A DNA stretch of 38,215 nt from a virus. Position numbers and translations under genes: made by a program. The stretch spans positions 1 through 38,215 of IMG/VR virus record IMGVR_UViG_3300036820_000045; one strand, 5' to 3'. Shown here one piece after another: positions 1 to 6,291 of the stretch (the first letter of the stretch is position 1; each line of letters begins with the position of its first letter). Under the pieces are notes generated by a model that was not told the DNA's origin, made no database searches, and saw only the letters and a list, made by a program, of their open reading frames with translations.

Positions 1-10
1 AACCCCCATA

Positions 11-16
11 TATAAT
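11..16 (+). promoter_or_regulatory. -10 element (TATAAT) of the leftmost operon
   Basis: A perfect TATAAT lies 35 bp upstream of the first gene. The matching -35 would fall outside the window. It sits inside an imperfect inverted repeat at 3-22 (CCCCC at the left, GGGGG at the right), which could be an operator. This is inference from sequence only. Confidence 0.4.
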
Positions 17-50
17 ACGGGGGGAAAGTTTAATCAAAGGAGTATAGAAA

Positions 51-311
51 ATGAAAGCATATCCACCAAAGAAAGGGCAAGTTAAGGAGCATGTAGTTAT
101 GAAAGAGCATAAAATGAAAGTCACCAGCAAAGAGCATGAAATGAAGAAAGAACACAGAATGCAAGACCCAAAAATGCGTCATATGGATTCAGCTTTTGAA
201 AGAGAGACCGAAAGGCGCGACCGTGAACGTAACCATACTGAATTAGATAAAAGCAGCATGGACAAAGCCTATTTAGGCCATTGCGGACGTAAGAAAGATT
301 GCAGAATGTAA
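51..311 (+). CDS. Small highly charged KEH-repeat protein, function unknown
   Basis: An 86-residue protein made almost entirely of Lys, Glu, His, Met and Arg, with almost no hydrophobic core. The first half contains four KEH tripeptides in a loose repeat (KEHVVMKEHKMK, then SKEHEMKKEHRM). The second half is Arg/Glu-rich and ends with a CGRKKDC segment. It is probably disordered or a single long helix that binds nucleic acid or metal, but I recognise no family. The start is well supported by an AAAGGAG ribosome-binding site at 36-42, 8 bp upstream. It is first in a rightward cluster ending in the lysozyme. Confidence 0.7.
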   Translation: MKAYPPKKGQVKEHVVMKEHKMKVTSKEHEMKKEHRMQDPKMRHMDSAFERETERRDRERNHTELDKSSMDKAYLGHCGRKKDCRM

Positions 312-335
312 AAACTAAGTGTATCATGTATCTAC

Positions 336-677
336 ATGAAGGACTTTAGTATTGACAATTTCTTAGAGCTTAGACGGAATATGCTTACCGCTGGTAGGCG
401 TTTTAATTCCCTATTGGCTAAAATAAACTTGAGTGTTGAGCAGTATCAAGTATTGAGAGCAGCCGACCAAAACTCGGCCGTATCTATCCCTTTTTTATGT
501 ACCAATACTGGGGCTGAGCGTACTACGGTGAGCCGTGGATTACGCTTGTTGCAGAGGTGCGGATTGATTAAAGAAGAGGATAGTTGTTCTCCTCGCACGC
601 GTTCACATAAAAAGTTTAGTTTAACTTCGGAAGGCTCTAAGAAAATCAAACAAGCTTCTAAATTACTCGCCCACTAA
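336..677 (+). CDS. MarR-type winged-helix transcriptional regulator
   Basis: A 113-residue protein with the MarR-family layout: an N-terminal helix, then SVEQYQVLRAA, then the recognition helix region TGAERTTVSRGLRLLQRCGLI, then a wing with the R-T-R-S-H-K turn leading into LTSEG. MarR proteins are dimeric repressors that bind palindromic operators. Which promoter it controls is not visible, although several palindromes in the window are candidates. The ribosome-binding site is weak, so translation may be coupled to the gene upstream, which ends 25 bp before. As a phage gene it may set the timing of the early or late switch; that role is inference. Confidence 0.75.
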   Translation: MKDFSIDNFLELRRNMLTAGRRFNSLLAKINLSVEQYQVLRAADQNSAVSIPFLCTNTGAERTTVSRGLRLLQRCGLIKEEDSCSPRTRSHKKFSLTSEGSKKIKQASKLLAH

Positions 678-684
678 AAAATAT

Positions 685-725
685 TTTACATTTCCCATGT
701 TTTTTTGTTTTATTTTATATATAAT
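685..725 (+). promoter_or_regulatory. Possible promoter for the 762 gene
   Basis: A TATAAT at 720-725 lies in the AT-rich gap after the MarR-type gene, with a poor -35 (TGTTTT at 698-703, 16 bp spacing). Transcription would start near 732. That argues that the next gene begins at 762 rather than at the in-frame ATG at 705. Confidence 0.35.
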
Positions 726-761
726 TGTGTAAATACACTTTTAACCATAGGAATTATCATC

Positions 762-995
762 ATGAGTTTAACATTAAGTTTTTTAGCAGACCGCATTAAA
801 GCATTAGAAGAAGCTTGGCCAGTTAGTTTAGGACAACACCAAACCTTGTGGGGTCGCATACAAGAAGCAAAAGACCTATATACCGCAGCACAAGCAGCAG
901 CCAGTGCGGTAGAGACTGTAGTTAGTGATGTTGAAAGTGCCGTTAATCCATCAGCGGCCAATGACGCTGCTGCCACCACTCAACCCGTGGCGTAG
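762..995 (+). CDS. Small Ala-rich helical protein, function unknown
   Basis: A 77-residue protein with an N-terminal amphipathic helix (FLADRIKALEEAW), a helical middle (LWGRIQEAKDLYTAAQAAASAVE) and a low-complexity Ala/Thr tail. I chose ATG 762 because TAGGA at 748-752 precedes it with normal spacing and a -10 element lies at 720-725. An in-frame ATG at 705 would add a hydrophobic 20-residue segment resembling a membrane helix, but it would read through the promoter and has no ribosome-binding site. If 705 were used, this would be a holin candidate because of the lysozyme nearby. I do not favour that. Confidence 0.6.
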   Translation: MSLTLSFLADRIKALEEAWPVSLGQHQTLWGRIQEAKDLYTAAQAAASAVETVVSDVESAVNPSAANDAAATTQPVA

Positions 996-1091
996 CGTCA
1001 AAACACGATGGGGATAGTGTATAAAGCTTTCGGGCATTCCCCTTTTTTTACAAAAATAATTATGGTCTCTATTGGTGTGTTATGGCTCAAT

Positions 1092-1451
1092 ATGAGTGTA
1101 GCATTAGTTTTGCACGTCTGGAATTATACAGGAAGTGATTTAAATGGCACGCAAAAAGCTATATTGGCTAGGATGGCTTTTTATGCGTCTAGTAGACATT
1201 CGGCTGTTTATCCAAGTGTACAAACTTTATGCGAGCAGACCAGCTTTAAACGCAGCACTGTAGAAAAAAGCTTATCGTATTTGAGGAAAAAAAAGTTTTT
1301 AATAGTGGCGCAAGATTTACCCGGTAAATCTTGTCATTATTTAATCTCAGTAGACAGATTGAAAAACCCTGAATTAATTGACGAACAAAGGAAGCTTACC
1401 AAAAATGATGAAAATAAGCGAAAACGGAAAAGACTTAATAAAACAATTTGA
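1092..1451 (+). CDS. Helix-turn-helix protein of the phage replication-initiator (HTH_36) type
   Basis: From ATG 1092 the protein has 119 residues and begins with the pattern usual for the N-terminal domain of phage replication proteins: VLHVWNYTGSDLNGTQKAIL, then YPSVQTLCEQTSFKRSTVEKSLSYLRKKKFL, a winged-helix DNA reader. The C-terminus is a basic tail (KRKRKRLNK) with no helicase-loader domain. It may therefore be a minimal origin-binding protein or a regulator. The frame stays open upstream to ATG 1008, but those extra residues are hydrophobic, do not resemble the family and have no good ribosome-binding site. It overlaps the lysozyme gene by 47 bp. Function is inferred from fold only. Confidence 0.6.
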   Translation: MSVALVLHVWNYTGSDLNGTQKAILARMAFYASSRHSAVYPSVQTLCEQTSFKRSTVEKSLSYLRKKKFLIVAQDLPGKSCHYLISVDRLKNPELIDEQRKLTKNDENKRKRKRLNKTI

Positions 1452-1857
1452 AGGCTGCCGTTTGATGGCATATAAAGATATGGGGAACGTCTACACTATT
1501 GGTTATGGACATACCGGTTATGATGTGTGGAGCGGTTTATCTATCACGCAAGATGACGCTAACACGCTTCTAAACAAAGACCTAGAAAAGTTTGAGGCTA
1601 CTATTAATGGCGCACTGCCAGACCTTAATCAAAATCAATTTGACGCTTGCGTATGTCTGGCCTACAACATTGGAGCGTTTGAGTTTACGCACTCCTCAGT
1701 AATGCAAGCTATATTAAATGACAGATGTGGCTGGTCTATAAAAAGAGAATGGCTAAAGTTTGCCCGTGTTAAAGGGCAAGTAGAGCCAGGTTTACTATTG
1801 AGGCGACAAAAAGAATATGAATTGTTTAGCACCGAGCCAGATAGCGAGGATGAATAA
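1405..1857 (+). CDS. Endolysin, GH24 (T4-type) lysozyme
   Basis: A 150-residue muramidase that would cut the MurNAc-GlcNAc bond of peptidoglycan at the end of infection. The catalytic triad spacing of T4 lysozyme is intact: Glu in QFEG (residue 16), Asp in YKDMG (25) and Thr in VYTIGYGHT (31), that is E-x8-D-x5-T. The conserved NQFDACVCLAYNIG segment follows. There is no signal peptide or membrane anchor, so it needs a holin. The start at 1405 is supported by AAAGGAAG at 1387-1394. The gene is convergent with the minus-strand operon, with only 3 bp between stop codons and no terminator visible. Confidence 0.93.
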   Translation: MMKISENGKDLIKQFEGCRLMAYKDMGNVYTIGYGHTGYDVWSGLSITQDDANTLLNKDLEKFEATINGALPDLNQNQFDACVCLAYNIGAFEFTHSSVMQAILNDRCGWSIKREWLKFARVKGQVEPGLLLRRQKEYELFSTEPDSEDE

Positions 1858-1860
1858 CCT

Positions 1861-2355
1861 TTAACATTCCGAAGGGCAGTTATATTTATCTGCCACTTCT
1901 TTTTTATAATTGCGTAATTTTACAGCTAAAGGGTTGGCTAATGCTTCTAGTGCCTCGTGGCCAATATCTCCTACCTTATAAATTTCATCTATCAAATCTA
2001 CCTGGATAAAAGAGGCGACCCCGTATAACTCTCTGGCTATCTGTTCATTTTCATTAAACTTATAGTAGACCCCCTGTTGTTTATGTTTTAAATTATATCT
2101 AAGCGACTCCACCGTTGACCAAAATATTTGTTTAATCATTGTTGCGTCATCGTAAAGGGTGCCCACTGGGGGGATGTCTATAGCCCTAAACTGTAAAATG
2201 GAGCGGCAACAGTCTAGACATTCATTTATTTTGTCCAGCAACACTAGCAAAAACTCTTTTTCGATTTGCTCTATATGCTCATTACAGATTAGAATAATAT
2301 TCAGCCCTTTCTGTAATTCGTTTATTATAATTTTTCTTTCCCATTCTTCCCACAT
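1861..2355 (-). CDS. Helical protein of unknown function, last gene of the leftward operon
   Basis: A 164-residue, mostly helical protein with many Ile/Leu/Glu and paired cysteines (ECLDCC near residue 47, NCPSEC at the C-terminus). No family is recognised. The start is supported by GAAGGTG upstream. It follows the 2358 gene closely, and the two resemble each other in length and in a helical-bundle type of composition. Being last in the leftward operon, it meets the rightward lysozyme gene head-on. It might be an early host-interaction protein, as small operon-distal phage genes often are, but nothing in the sequence shows this. Confidence 0.65.
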   Translation of the reverse strand: MWEEWERKIIINELQKGLNIILICNEHIEQIEKEFLLVLLDKINECLDCCRSILQFRAIDIPPVGTLYDDATMIKQIFWSTVESLRYNLKHKQQGVYYKFNENEQIARELYGVASFIQVDLIDEIYKVGDIGHEALEALANPLAVKLRNYKKEVADKYNCPSEC

Positions 2356-2357
2356 AG

Positions 2358-2780
2358 CTACACCTTCTCGATTAATTTTGCCATTTTATTTATTACAACG
2401 TCTTCCATAAAGTTTGCCATATAAAGTAAGGCGTCTAGGACTTCTCCCTTAGCTCCGTCATTCCAGTGGTCGCCTATCTCGTACCAAGAAAAGCGGCCAT
2501 TGGGGTCGTCTTTACTTTCCAGGTATGTACAAATGGCTACCACAATTTTTAGAAGGTCATTTAAATATTCTTCTAGCGGATTTTGTCTACCCTCGGTAAT
2601 TATCGCTTGCTGAATCGGGAATAACGCATATGTCTTTATCCATTCCCCCACCATTTCTATACCTTGGAATAATTGAAAAGGAGTGAGGTTGGCGCAGGAT
2701 ATGCCAGACGCGAAGGCTACGACAAAGTCTTTAGCTCCTTCCATTTGTGTAACCATAAATTTAATTTGTTCAGCTTCCAT
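2358..2780 (-). CDS. Helical protein of unknown function
   Basis: A 140-residue protein. The first half has a semi-hydrophobic segment (FVVAFASGISCANLTPFQLF) and the second half is acidic (ESKDDPNGRFSWYEIGDHW) before a final helix. No family is recognised. ATG 2780 was chosen; a TTG one codon upstream is the alternative, with AGGAA about 9-12 bp upstream. The gap to the downstream gene is 2 bp, indicating cotranscription. An antisense open frame across this gene has no start signals and is ignored. Confidence 0.6.
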   Translation of the reverse strand: MEAEQIKFMVTQMEGAKDFVVAFASGISCANLTPFQLFQGIEMVGEWIKTYALFPIQQAIITEGRQNPLEEYLNDLLKIVVAICTYLESKDDPNGRFSWYEIGDHWNDGAKGEVLDALLYMANFMEDVVINKMAKLIEKV

Positions 2781-2794
2781 CAATTTGTTTGTTC

Positions 2795-3118
2795 CTATTC
2801 TTCACAATCACAATGCCCCGTGGGGGATTCGTCTAGCAGTGATTCCAAATATTCTACTCGCTCGTATAGGTTTGTTAGCCGTTCTTCGTCTTTCAGCATA
2901 GATGAGACGGTAATTGGCAACAGAAGGAAAGGAAGGAGAACCAGTATCACAACCAACAACTCTACCCAATGTTCTTTTATAAAACTAAAAGCTGTTTTGA
3001 ATATATTATTCATAAATTTACCTATACTCTTAATCTCTTGGTGCGCACATATTAAAAGGCTAATCACCCATATAATAAAAATTATAAAATCATAATTATT
3101 CCGAATGAGGTTCATCAT
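2795..3118 (-). CDS. Small membrane protein, paralogue of the 3260 gene
   Basis: From ATG 3118 the protein has 107 residues with two hydrophobic segments: FIIFIIWVISLLIC near the N-terminus, and LLVVILVLLPFLLLPITV after residue 52. A charged coiled-coil tail follows (ERLTNLYERVEYLESLL), ending in CDCEE. The 3118 start overlaps the upstream stop as ATGATGA, which favours coupling. An internal start at 3013 would give a 72-residue protein beginning MNNIFKT, exactly like the start of the neighbouring paralogue, so that shorter form may also be made. One transmembrane helix followed by a coiled coil would suit a lysis protein, but a spanin or holin role is only inference. Confidence 0.6.
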   Translation of the reverse strand: MMNLIRNNYDFIIFIIWVISLLICAHQEIKSIGKFMNNIFKTAFSFIKEHWVELLVVILVLLPFLLLPITVSSMLKDEERLTNLYERVEYLESLLDESPTGHCDCEE

Positions 3119-3267
3119 TTTCTTGCAATTAAACCTATAGCCTTAAAAGCGGATTTTAATCCCAAATAAATAGGCAACACCGTTAAAAACGCTAACACTA
3201 CAAACCCTAAAATAAATATCGCCACACCAAAATCGCCTGACCATAAATACTCTAATATATTATTCAT
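3115..3267 (-). CDS. Small membrane protein (50 residues)
   Basis: From ATG 3267 it encodes 50 residues: MNNILEYLW, one long hydrophobic helix (VAIFILGFVVLAFLTVLPIYLG), then a basic tail ending IARK. It overlaps the end of the 3260 gene by 8 bp, and its stop codon overlaps the next start, so it is probably translationally coupled on both sides. The frame is open further upstream, but an earlier start would lie inside the preceding gene. It shares the MNNI- start with its two neighbours. Possible holin or antiholin by size, topology and proximity to the lysozyme; unproven. Confidence 0.55.
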   Translation of the reverse strand: MNNILEYLWSGDFGVAIFILGFVVLAFLTVLPIYLGLKSAFKAIGLIARK

Positions 3268-3454
3268 GCGGCACACACTGCTGTTGGCTTTCTTCCAAAC
3301 GCTCCATTCGCTCATATAGGCGTGTTAATCGGTCGGCTTTTTCTTGGCAGCACGCCACGATTGACCACATGAGCACGGCACAAGAAACCCCAAACCCTAT
3401 TGCTCCCCATTCGGTTTTTTCAAATTTAGAAATTGTTTTGAATATGTTATTCAT
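3260..3454 (-). CDS. Small membrane protein with coiled-coil tail
   Basis: A 64-residue protein: MNNIFKTISKFEKTEW, one transmembrane helix (GFGVSCAVLMWSIVACC), then a coiled coil (EKADRLTRLYERMERLEE). It aligns along its length with the 2795 gene product: MNNIFKT, a Trp just before the membrane helix, then RLT-LYER-E-LE. The two are therefore paralogues by local duplication. ATG 3454 was chosen; a GTG at 3466 is an alternative. It overlaps the end of the 3447 gene. The cysteine pair at the end of the membrane helix is unusual. Function unknown; a lysis role is possible. Confidence 0.55.
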   Translation of the reverse strand: MNNIFKTISKFEKTEWGAIGFGVSCAVLMWSIVACCQEKADRLTRLYERMERLEESQQQCVPHE

Positions 3455-3848
3455 GGCATTTATCACTTTTGGATTGTGGGGGTAAAGCTACACGCCATTT
3501 TTCTAAACCATTATCCAATTGTTCAAACATCTTCCAGGTTTTTCTGAGTATTATCTCTAGTTGCGCCTCAAGAATATCTACAGAATAAAAAAATGTCTGA
3601 ATAGATAAAGCTTTTTCATCATTATCTACAGGACGTGACGCGCTAAATTTTTCCATTTTGTCAAACAAAGTTGTTGTGTGTGAAATTAATTTGTTTATTC
3701 GCAAACATATATCTTTAAAATTTTCTCTCTCATTCTGAACATGAGAACGCAAGAACGCACCACTATATATAACGTTGTTTTCTTCTTGAGGTTCACATAA
3801 ATCACTAGATACCGAATAAACCATTTGGTCTTGATCACGATTTGACAT
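3447..3848 (-). CDS. Helical protein of unknown function, first gene after the origin-like gap
   Basis: A 133-residue protein with a polar N-terminus and helical remainder (DICLRINKLISHTTTLFDKMEKF, split by a PVDNDEKA linker). No family is recognised. The ribosome-binding site TAAGGAG, 8-9 bp upstream of the ATG, is nearly perfect. It is the first gene to the left of the 490-bp gene-free stretch and probably heads a small transcription unit together with the three membrane-protein genes. Confidence 0.65.
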   Translation of the reverse strand: MSNRDQDQMVYSVSSDLCEPQEENNVIYSGAFLRSHVQNERENFKDICLRINKLISHTTTLFDKMEKFSASRPVDNDEKALSIQTFFYSVDILEAQLEIILRKTWKMFEQLDNGLEKWRVALPPQSKSDKCHE

Positions 3849-4016
3849 AGCAATATCTCCTTACTGATTTGATTAATATAAGAATAGACAACAAGGCTGC
3901 CTACAACTAGAGCTAATCCCCCAAAGTTGTGTAAGTCTTTGACTACTCAAGTTGTAAGCATTTACACATAATACATATTTCAGCTAAAAACGCAATAGCT
4001 AAAAGAGTGGTATACC

Positions 4017-4079
4017 TGTGTATAAATCTGTGTATAAGTATGTGGATAAGTTGTTATAACTTGTAAATTATTATCCACA
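4017..4079. promoter_or_regulatory. Cluster of four DnaA boxes
   Basis: TGTGTATAA at 4017-4025, TGTGTATAA at 4029-4037, TGTGGATAA at 4041-4049, and the reverse-oriented TTATCCACA at 4071-4079. All four match the consensus TTATNCACA on one strand or the other. The first three are spaced exactly 12 bp apart. Four perfect matches within 63 bp are very unlikely by chance, so binding by host DnaA is a reasonable inference. Confidence 0.75.
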
Positions 4080-4080
4080 A

Positions 4081-4122
4081 CCCCCGTACCACGTACGGTA
4101 TACCCCCGTACCACGTACGGGG
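4081..4122. repeat. Tandem palindromic element, two copies
   Basis: The 18-bp unit CCCCCGTACCACGTACGG occurs at 4081-4098 and again at 4103-4120, a 22-bp period (about two helical turns). Each unit is an inverted repeat: GTAC arms around CAC, extended to an 8-bp stem (4104-4111 with 4115-4122) in the second copy. It lies directly beside the DnaA boxes. Candidate iterons or an operator for a phage-encoded protein such as the 1092 helix-turn-helix protein. Confidence 0.7.
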
Positions 4123-4317
4123 TAGAAAGAAAATTAAAAAATAATTTTTATTACTATAATAGGGGGCAAAAAACCATGAGGCATAAAAATAACTAACAAC
4201 AATAATTAAAAAAATTTATTATTTATTCGGAAAACGCACCCAGAAATACGGCTAGATAGTCTCCAGGAAGTCCGCCATTAAGACTTTTTTAAAAGATAGG
4301 CATTTGTATAGGGTAGG

Positions 4318-4356
4318 GAAATTAAAGGGCACAGAGGCTTATTCTATCAAGTGCCC
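4318..4356 (-). terminator. Intrinsic terminator after the 4339 gene
   Basis: On the minus strand GGGCAC (4356-4351), inside the last codons of the gene, pairs with GTGCCC (4332-4327). TTTAATTT follows. The stem is only 6 bp with an 18-nt loop, so it is a moderate terminator. Confidence 0.5.
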
Positions 4357-4569
4357 AATCTGACAATCGGCTATTTCATCACAAATGAATTTGTGTATCT
4401 CTTCCCATGCGCTATAAGCTTCAGGGTGAAGTTCGCATTCATCTATTTTGTAGAAGGCATGTTCTCGGAGACTGCTAATCAAACTTGCTAACTTATGACC
4501 ATCAAGGGCATGGCGTAAGCTTGTTTTGGCTTCAGCGTCATCTAAATCAAATTCGATAGTTGCTTTCAT
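4339..4569 (-). CDS. Small phage protein of the MKATIEF type, function unknown
   Basis: A 76-residue protein starting MKATIEFDLDDAEAKTSLRH, followed by a helical segment and an acidic C-terminal half. A similar opening (MKATIEF plus acidic residues, then a helix around a Lys/Ala-Leu motif) is common in small early proteins of many phages, with no known function; that comparison is from memory. ATG 4569 is chosen because a longer frame to 4602 would start within the terminator hairpin just upstream. The gene is bracketed by terminator-like hairpins on both sides, so its expression probably depends on read-through or an unrecognised promoter. Confidence 0.65.
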   Translation of the reverse strand: MKATIEFDLDDAEAKTSLRHALDGHKLASLISSLREHAFYKIDECELHPEAYSAWEEIHKFICDEIADCQIGHLIE

Positions 4570-4582
4570 AATTCTTAGATCC

Positions 4583-4617
4583 AAAAAAAAGGGTGGGGAC
4601 AAATTGACCCTACCCTT
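4583..4617 (-). terminator. Strong intrinsic terminator or attenuator upstream of the 4339 gene
   Basis: On the minus strand AAGGGTAGGG (4617-4608) pairs with CCCCACCCTT (4598-4589) as a 10-bp stem with one G-U pair and a 9-nt loop, followed immediately by eight T residues (4590-4583). This is a textbook intrinsic terminator. It ends only 13 bp before the ATG of the next gene, so it may act as an attenuator. Confidence 0.8.
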
Positions 4618-4671
4618 AGAATGTTAAACATGAACGACAGTCTTTGAGTATACTACATTTACAGAAAAAAT

Positions 4672-5202
4672 CTATATAGGTAAATCGTCTATACCTTGCA
4701 GTTTAAGTATAAATGCTTTCTTTTCCTCTTTGTCGAAAGAAAGATAATCTAAGTATATAGCGTCTAAATCGCTTTCCTCCAAATTAGGTGGGAAAGTTTC
4801 TATACAACTGCATGTTCTTACATAAAAAAACCTAGTTGCATTTTCTTTTACGTAATACCCAGATACAGCTTTACAGTGGTGACAACTAAACGTAGAGACA
4901 AATTGTACATCATACTGTATTAGCAAGCTCCTAAACTCTTCGTTGGTTGACGGGTAAGTGTCACCATCCACCAGTAGAGGAGTTTTATTTACTTTTTCTT
5001 TCTTTTCTTCGTCAGCTTCTATTTTTTTTGTTTCCGCATACAAGTTTATTAAACAATCATGCGACCAGTTATTTAAAATGCGATAGCTTTTTCTAAGCTC
5101 TGGGTCGTCTGTTTGCATTAACTTTTTAAACATACTATCGCCAAAACTTTCTAAACACACCTCTACAGTAGCTAAGTCATAACATTCAAATAAGTTTTTC
5201 AT
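4672..5202 (-). CDS. Protein with a putative zinc-binding cysteine cluster, function unknown
   Basis: A 176-residue protein. The first 75 residues are helical and charged (KKIEADEEKKEKVNK). The middle holds FSCHHCK and, some 20 residues later, RTCSC, so Cys-x2-Cys and Cys-x-Cys could form a zinc site. The C-terminus is acidic and helical. No family is recognised. The start has GGGGGAA just upstream and overlaps the stop of the preceding gene by 4 bp (ATGA type), indicating coupled translation. A strong terminator follows about 55 bp downstream, so this gene ends a transcription unit. Confidence 0.65.
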   Translation of the reverse strand: MKNLFECYDLATVEVCLESFGDSMFKKLMQTDDPELRKSYRILNNWSHDCLINLYAETKKIEADEEKKEKVNKTPLLVDGDTYPSTNEEFRSLLIQYDVQFVSTFSCHHCKAVSGYYVKENATRFFYVRTCSCIETFPPNLEESDLDAIYLDYLSFDKEEKKAFILKLQGIDDLPI

Positions 5203-5513
5203 ACGTTCCCCCTTTGTGATAACTCGTTCATAAATTCATTAATACAATTGTCAGCTATTAAGAAAAGCTTAATTGCTTGTGCGTCAATTCTTACCTCAAG
5301 GTCGGTTGGTCGTTCCGGATTCTGTACTAGATGGTCTCTCAGAAATTTAATTTCGTCTTTATACTCTGCTAATTGCTCCATATTCATTTTAACCAGCTTA
5401 TTGCATAACGCCCCTGTAGCTTCAAAGACTACTTTTGCCCACAATGCAATAGCTAATTTTTTGTTAGATTTGGCTTGTAACTGCTTTCTCATATTAATTA
5501 CATTATCTTTCAT
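5199..5513 (-). CDS. Small helical protein of unknown function
   Basis: A 104-residue protein, basic at the N-terminus (MRKQLQAKSNKK), then helical with a coiled-coil-like stretch (MEQLAEYKDEIKFLRDHL). No family is recognised. It is preceded by AAGGGGGA and by an approximately 100-bp gap that carries a control element shared with the 15.96-kb region. It may therefore head its own sub-operon with the 4672 gene. Confidence 0.6.
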   Translation of the reverse strand: MKDNVINMRKQLQAKSNKKLAIALWAKVVFEATGALCNKLVKMNMEQLAEYKDEIKFLRDHLVQNPERPTDLEVRIDAQAIKLFLIADNCINEFMNELSQRGNV

Positions 5514-5579
5514 ATAATCCCCCTTAAGTTATAATAGTATTATAATTCATTAGATTTCTATGTATGTAGGAAATTGTCC

Positions 5580-5601
5580 ATTCGTCGTGTAGGATAATCG
5601 C
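5580..5601 (-). promoter_or_regulatory. Control element shared with 15960-15981
   Basis: The 22-bp sequence ATTCGTCGTGTAGGATAATCGC in the gap between two early genes matches ATTCGTCGTGTGAGATATTCGC at 15960-15981 at all but a few positions. TATAAT-like sequences follow on the minus strand (about 5530-5545), so it may be an operator or activator site for a leftward promoter. No clear -35 is visible. Confidence 0.5.
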
Positions 5602-5613
5602 CATACAAGCTGT

Positions 5614-5922
5614 TTAGTTTCTTAAGGCTTGGACAACTTCTACACCTTTAACCGGAAGCGGTTTATTGGCTTCTGCTGCTGATATAGGCTTGCCTGTAAT
5701 ATATCCAATATCGGGTATAACTTCTTTTAATATATGGGCATAGTCCATAGACTTACGCGAAAACCAGATTAAATCTTGGATTGCGTGCTGTTGGCTTTGA
5801 TACGATGAAATGCTTTTCATGTGGTTATGTACATCTCCACTAGCCATGTATACAAGCATTTTCATTAAGGCATTAAGCACATCTTGGCTAAGAGAAAGTA
5901 GATTATTTTCGGTGTCAGACAT
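5614..5922 (-). CDS. Small helical protein of unknown function
   Basis: A 102-residue protein with three predicted helices (NLLSLSQDVLNALMKMLVYM, then the SQQHAIQDLIWFSRKSMDYAHILKEV region) and a Pro-rich C-terminal part (KPLPVKG). No family is recognised. AAGGAACGACTAAA precedes the ATG. It starts 1 bp after the end of the 5924 gene, so the two are cotranscribed. A gap with a control element follows it. Confidence 0.6.
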   Translation of the reverse strand: MSDTENNLLSLSQDVLNALMKMLVYMASGDVHNHMKSISSYQSQQHAIQDLIWFSRKSMDYAHILKEVIPDIGYITGKPISAAEANKPLPVKGVEVVQALRN

Positions 5923-5923
5923 T

Positions 5924-6277
5924 TTAGTCGTTCCTTAACAAATTAATACTACCAGAAAAAATGCTTATTAGATAATCAACCTTAGTCTGTGCGTCGTATT
6001 CGCTTTTACTAGGCTCACACGCCAAGTTTCTTAATTCAGCTATAAGCCTGTCATGCAAATAACGTATTATTTCTAGCTTCCTAAGTTCTTGTTTGATTTC
6101 TCTACTGCCGTTAAAGTAATAAATTTCATCCATTAAATTAATATAGATGTCTTCATCGTTTTCTACAGAAGTGGTAATGATTTCATTAGCTGCTTGTTGT
6201 AATGCTTTAATTTCTTTTTTAAGATTGGTAATCTCTTCCCTGATGGTTTTAAGTTCTTCTGAAGCTGTTAGCGACAT
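5924..6277 (-). CDS. Coiled-coil protein, paralogue of the 6292 gene
   Basis: A 117-residue protein. The N-terminal 35 residues are a clear coiled coil (ELKTIREEITNLKKEIKALQQ). The C-terminal half contains YLHDRLIAELRNL and then KVDYLISIF. The 6292 product has the same plan: EIKELKQELAHL, then FHDKLMQELRL, then KFEYLYTVF. They are tandem paralogues with diverged centres. Function unknown; such proteins probably oligomerise through the coiled coil. Confidence 0.65.
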   Translation of the reverse strand: MSLTASEELKTIREEITNLKKEIKALQQAANEIITTSVENDEDIYINLMDEIYYFNGSREIKQELRKLEIIRYLHDRLIAELRNLACEPSKSEYDAQTKVDYLISIFSGSINLLRND

Positions 6278-6291
6278 AGATTTATTCCTTA

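Larger units (their letters stand above)
3849..4338. other. Candidate origin of replication (gene-free stretch)
   Basis: No gene is visible in these 490 bp. In order they contain: a repeat shared with the 15.9-kb control region (AACTAGAGCTAAT at 3905-3917 and TTGTAAGCATTTA at 3952-3964); a cluster of four 9-bp matches to the DnaA-box consensus (4017-4079); two tandem copies of an 18-bp palindromic element (4081-4120); an AT-rich tract suitable for unwinding (about 4126-4240); and a terminator for the gene on the right (4318-4356). This combination is what bacterial and plasmid origins show. The origin function itself is inference. Confidence 0.6.

Noticed and set aside
705-761. Longer start for the 762 gene giving an N-terminal membrane helix (holin-like)
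   Set aside because: It would begin within the probable promoter and has no ribosome-binding site, whereas ATG 762 has one.
2673-3095. Plus-strand open frames opposite the small membrane-protein genes
   Set aside because: No start signals, Ser/Arg-rich translation, and complete overlap with well-packed minus-strand genes.
4017-4122. CRISPR-like repeat array
   Set aside because: The repeats are DnaA-box and palindrome copies at 12- and 22-bp periods, with no spacers of CRISPR size and no cas genes.
5522-5602. A 26-codon minus-strand frame in the gap at 5.5 kb
   Set aside because: No ribosome-binding site, and it covers the control element shared with 15960-15981, where no frame exists.
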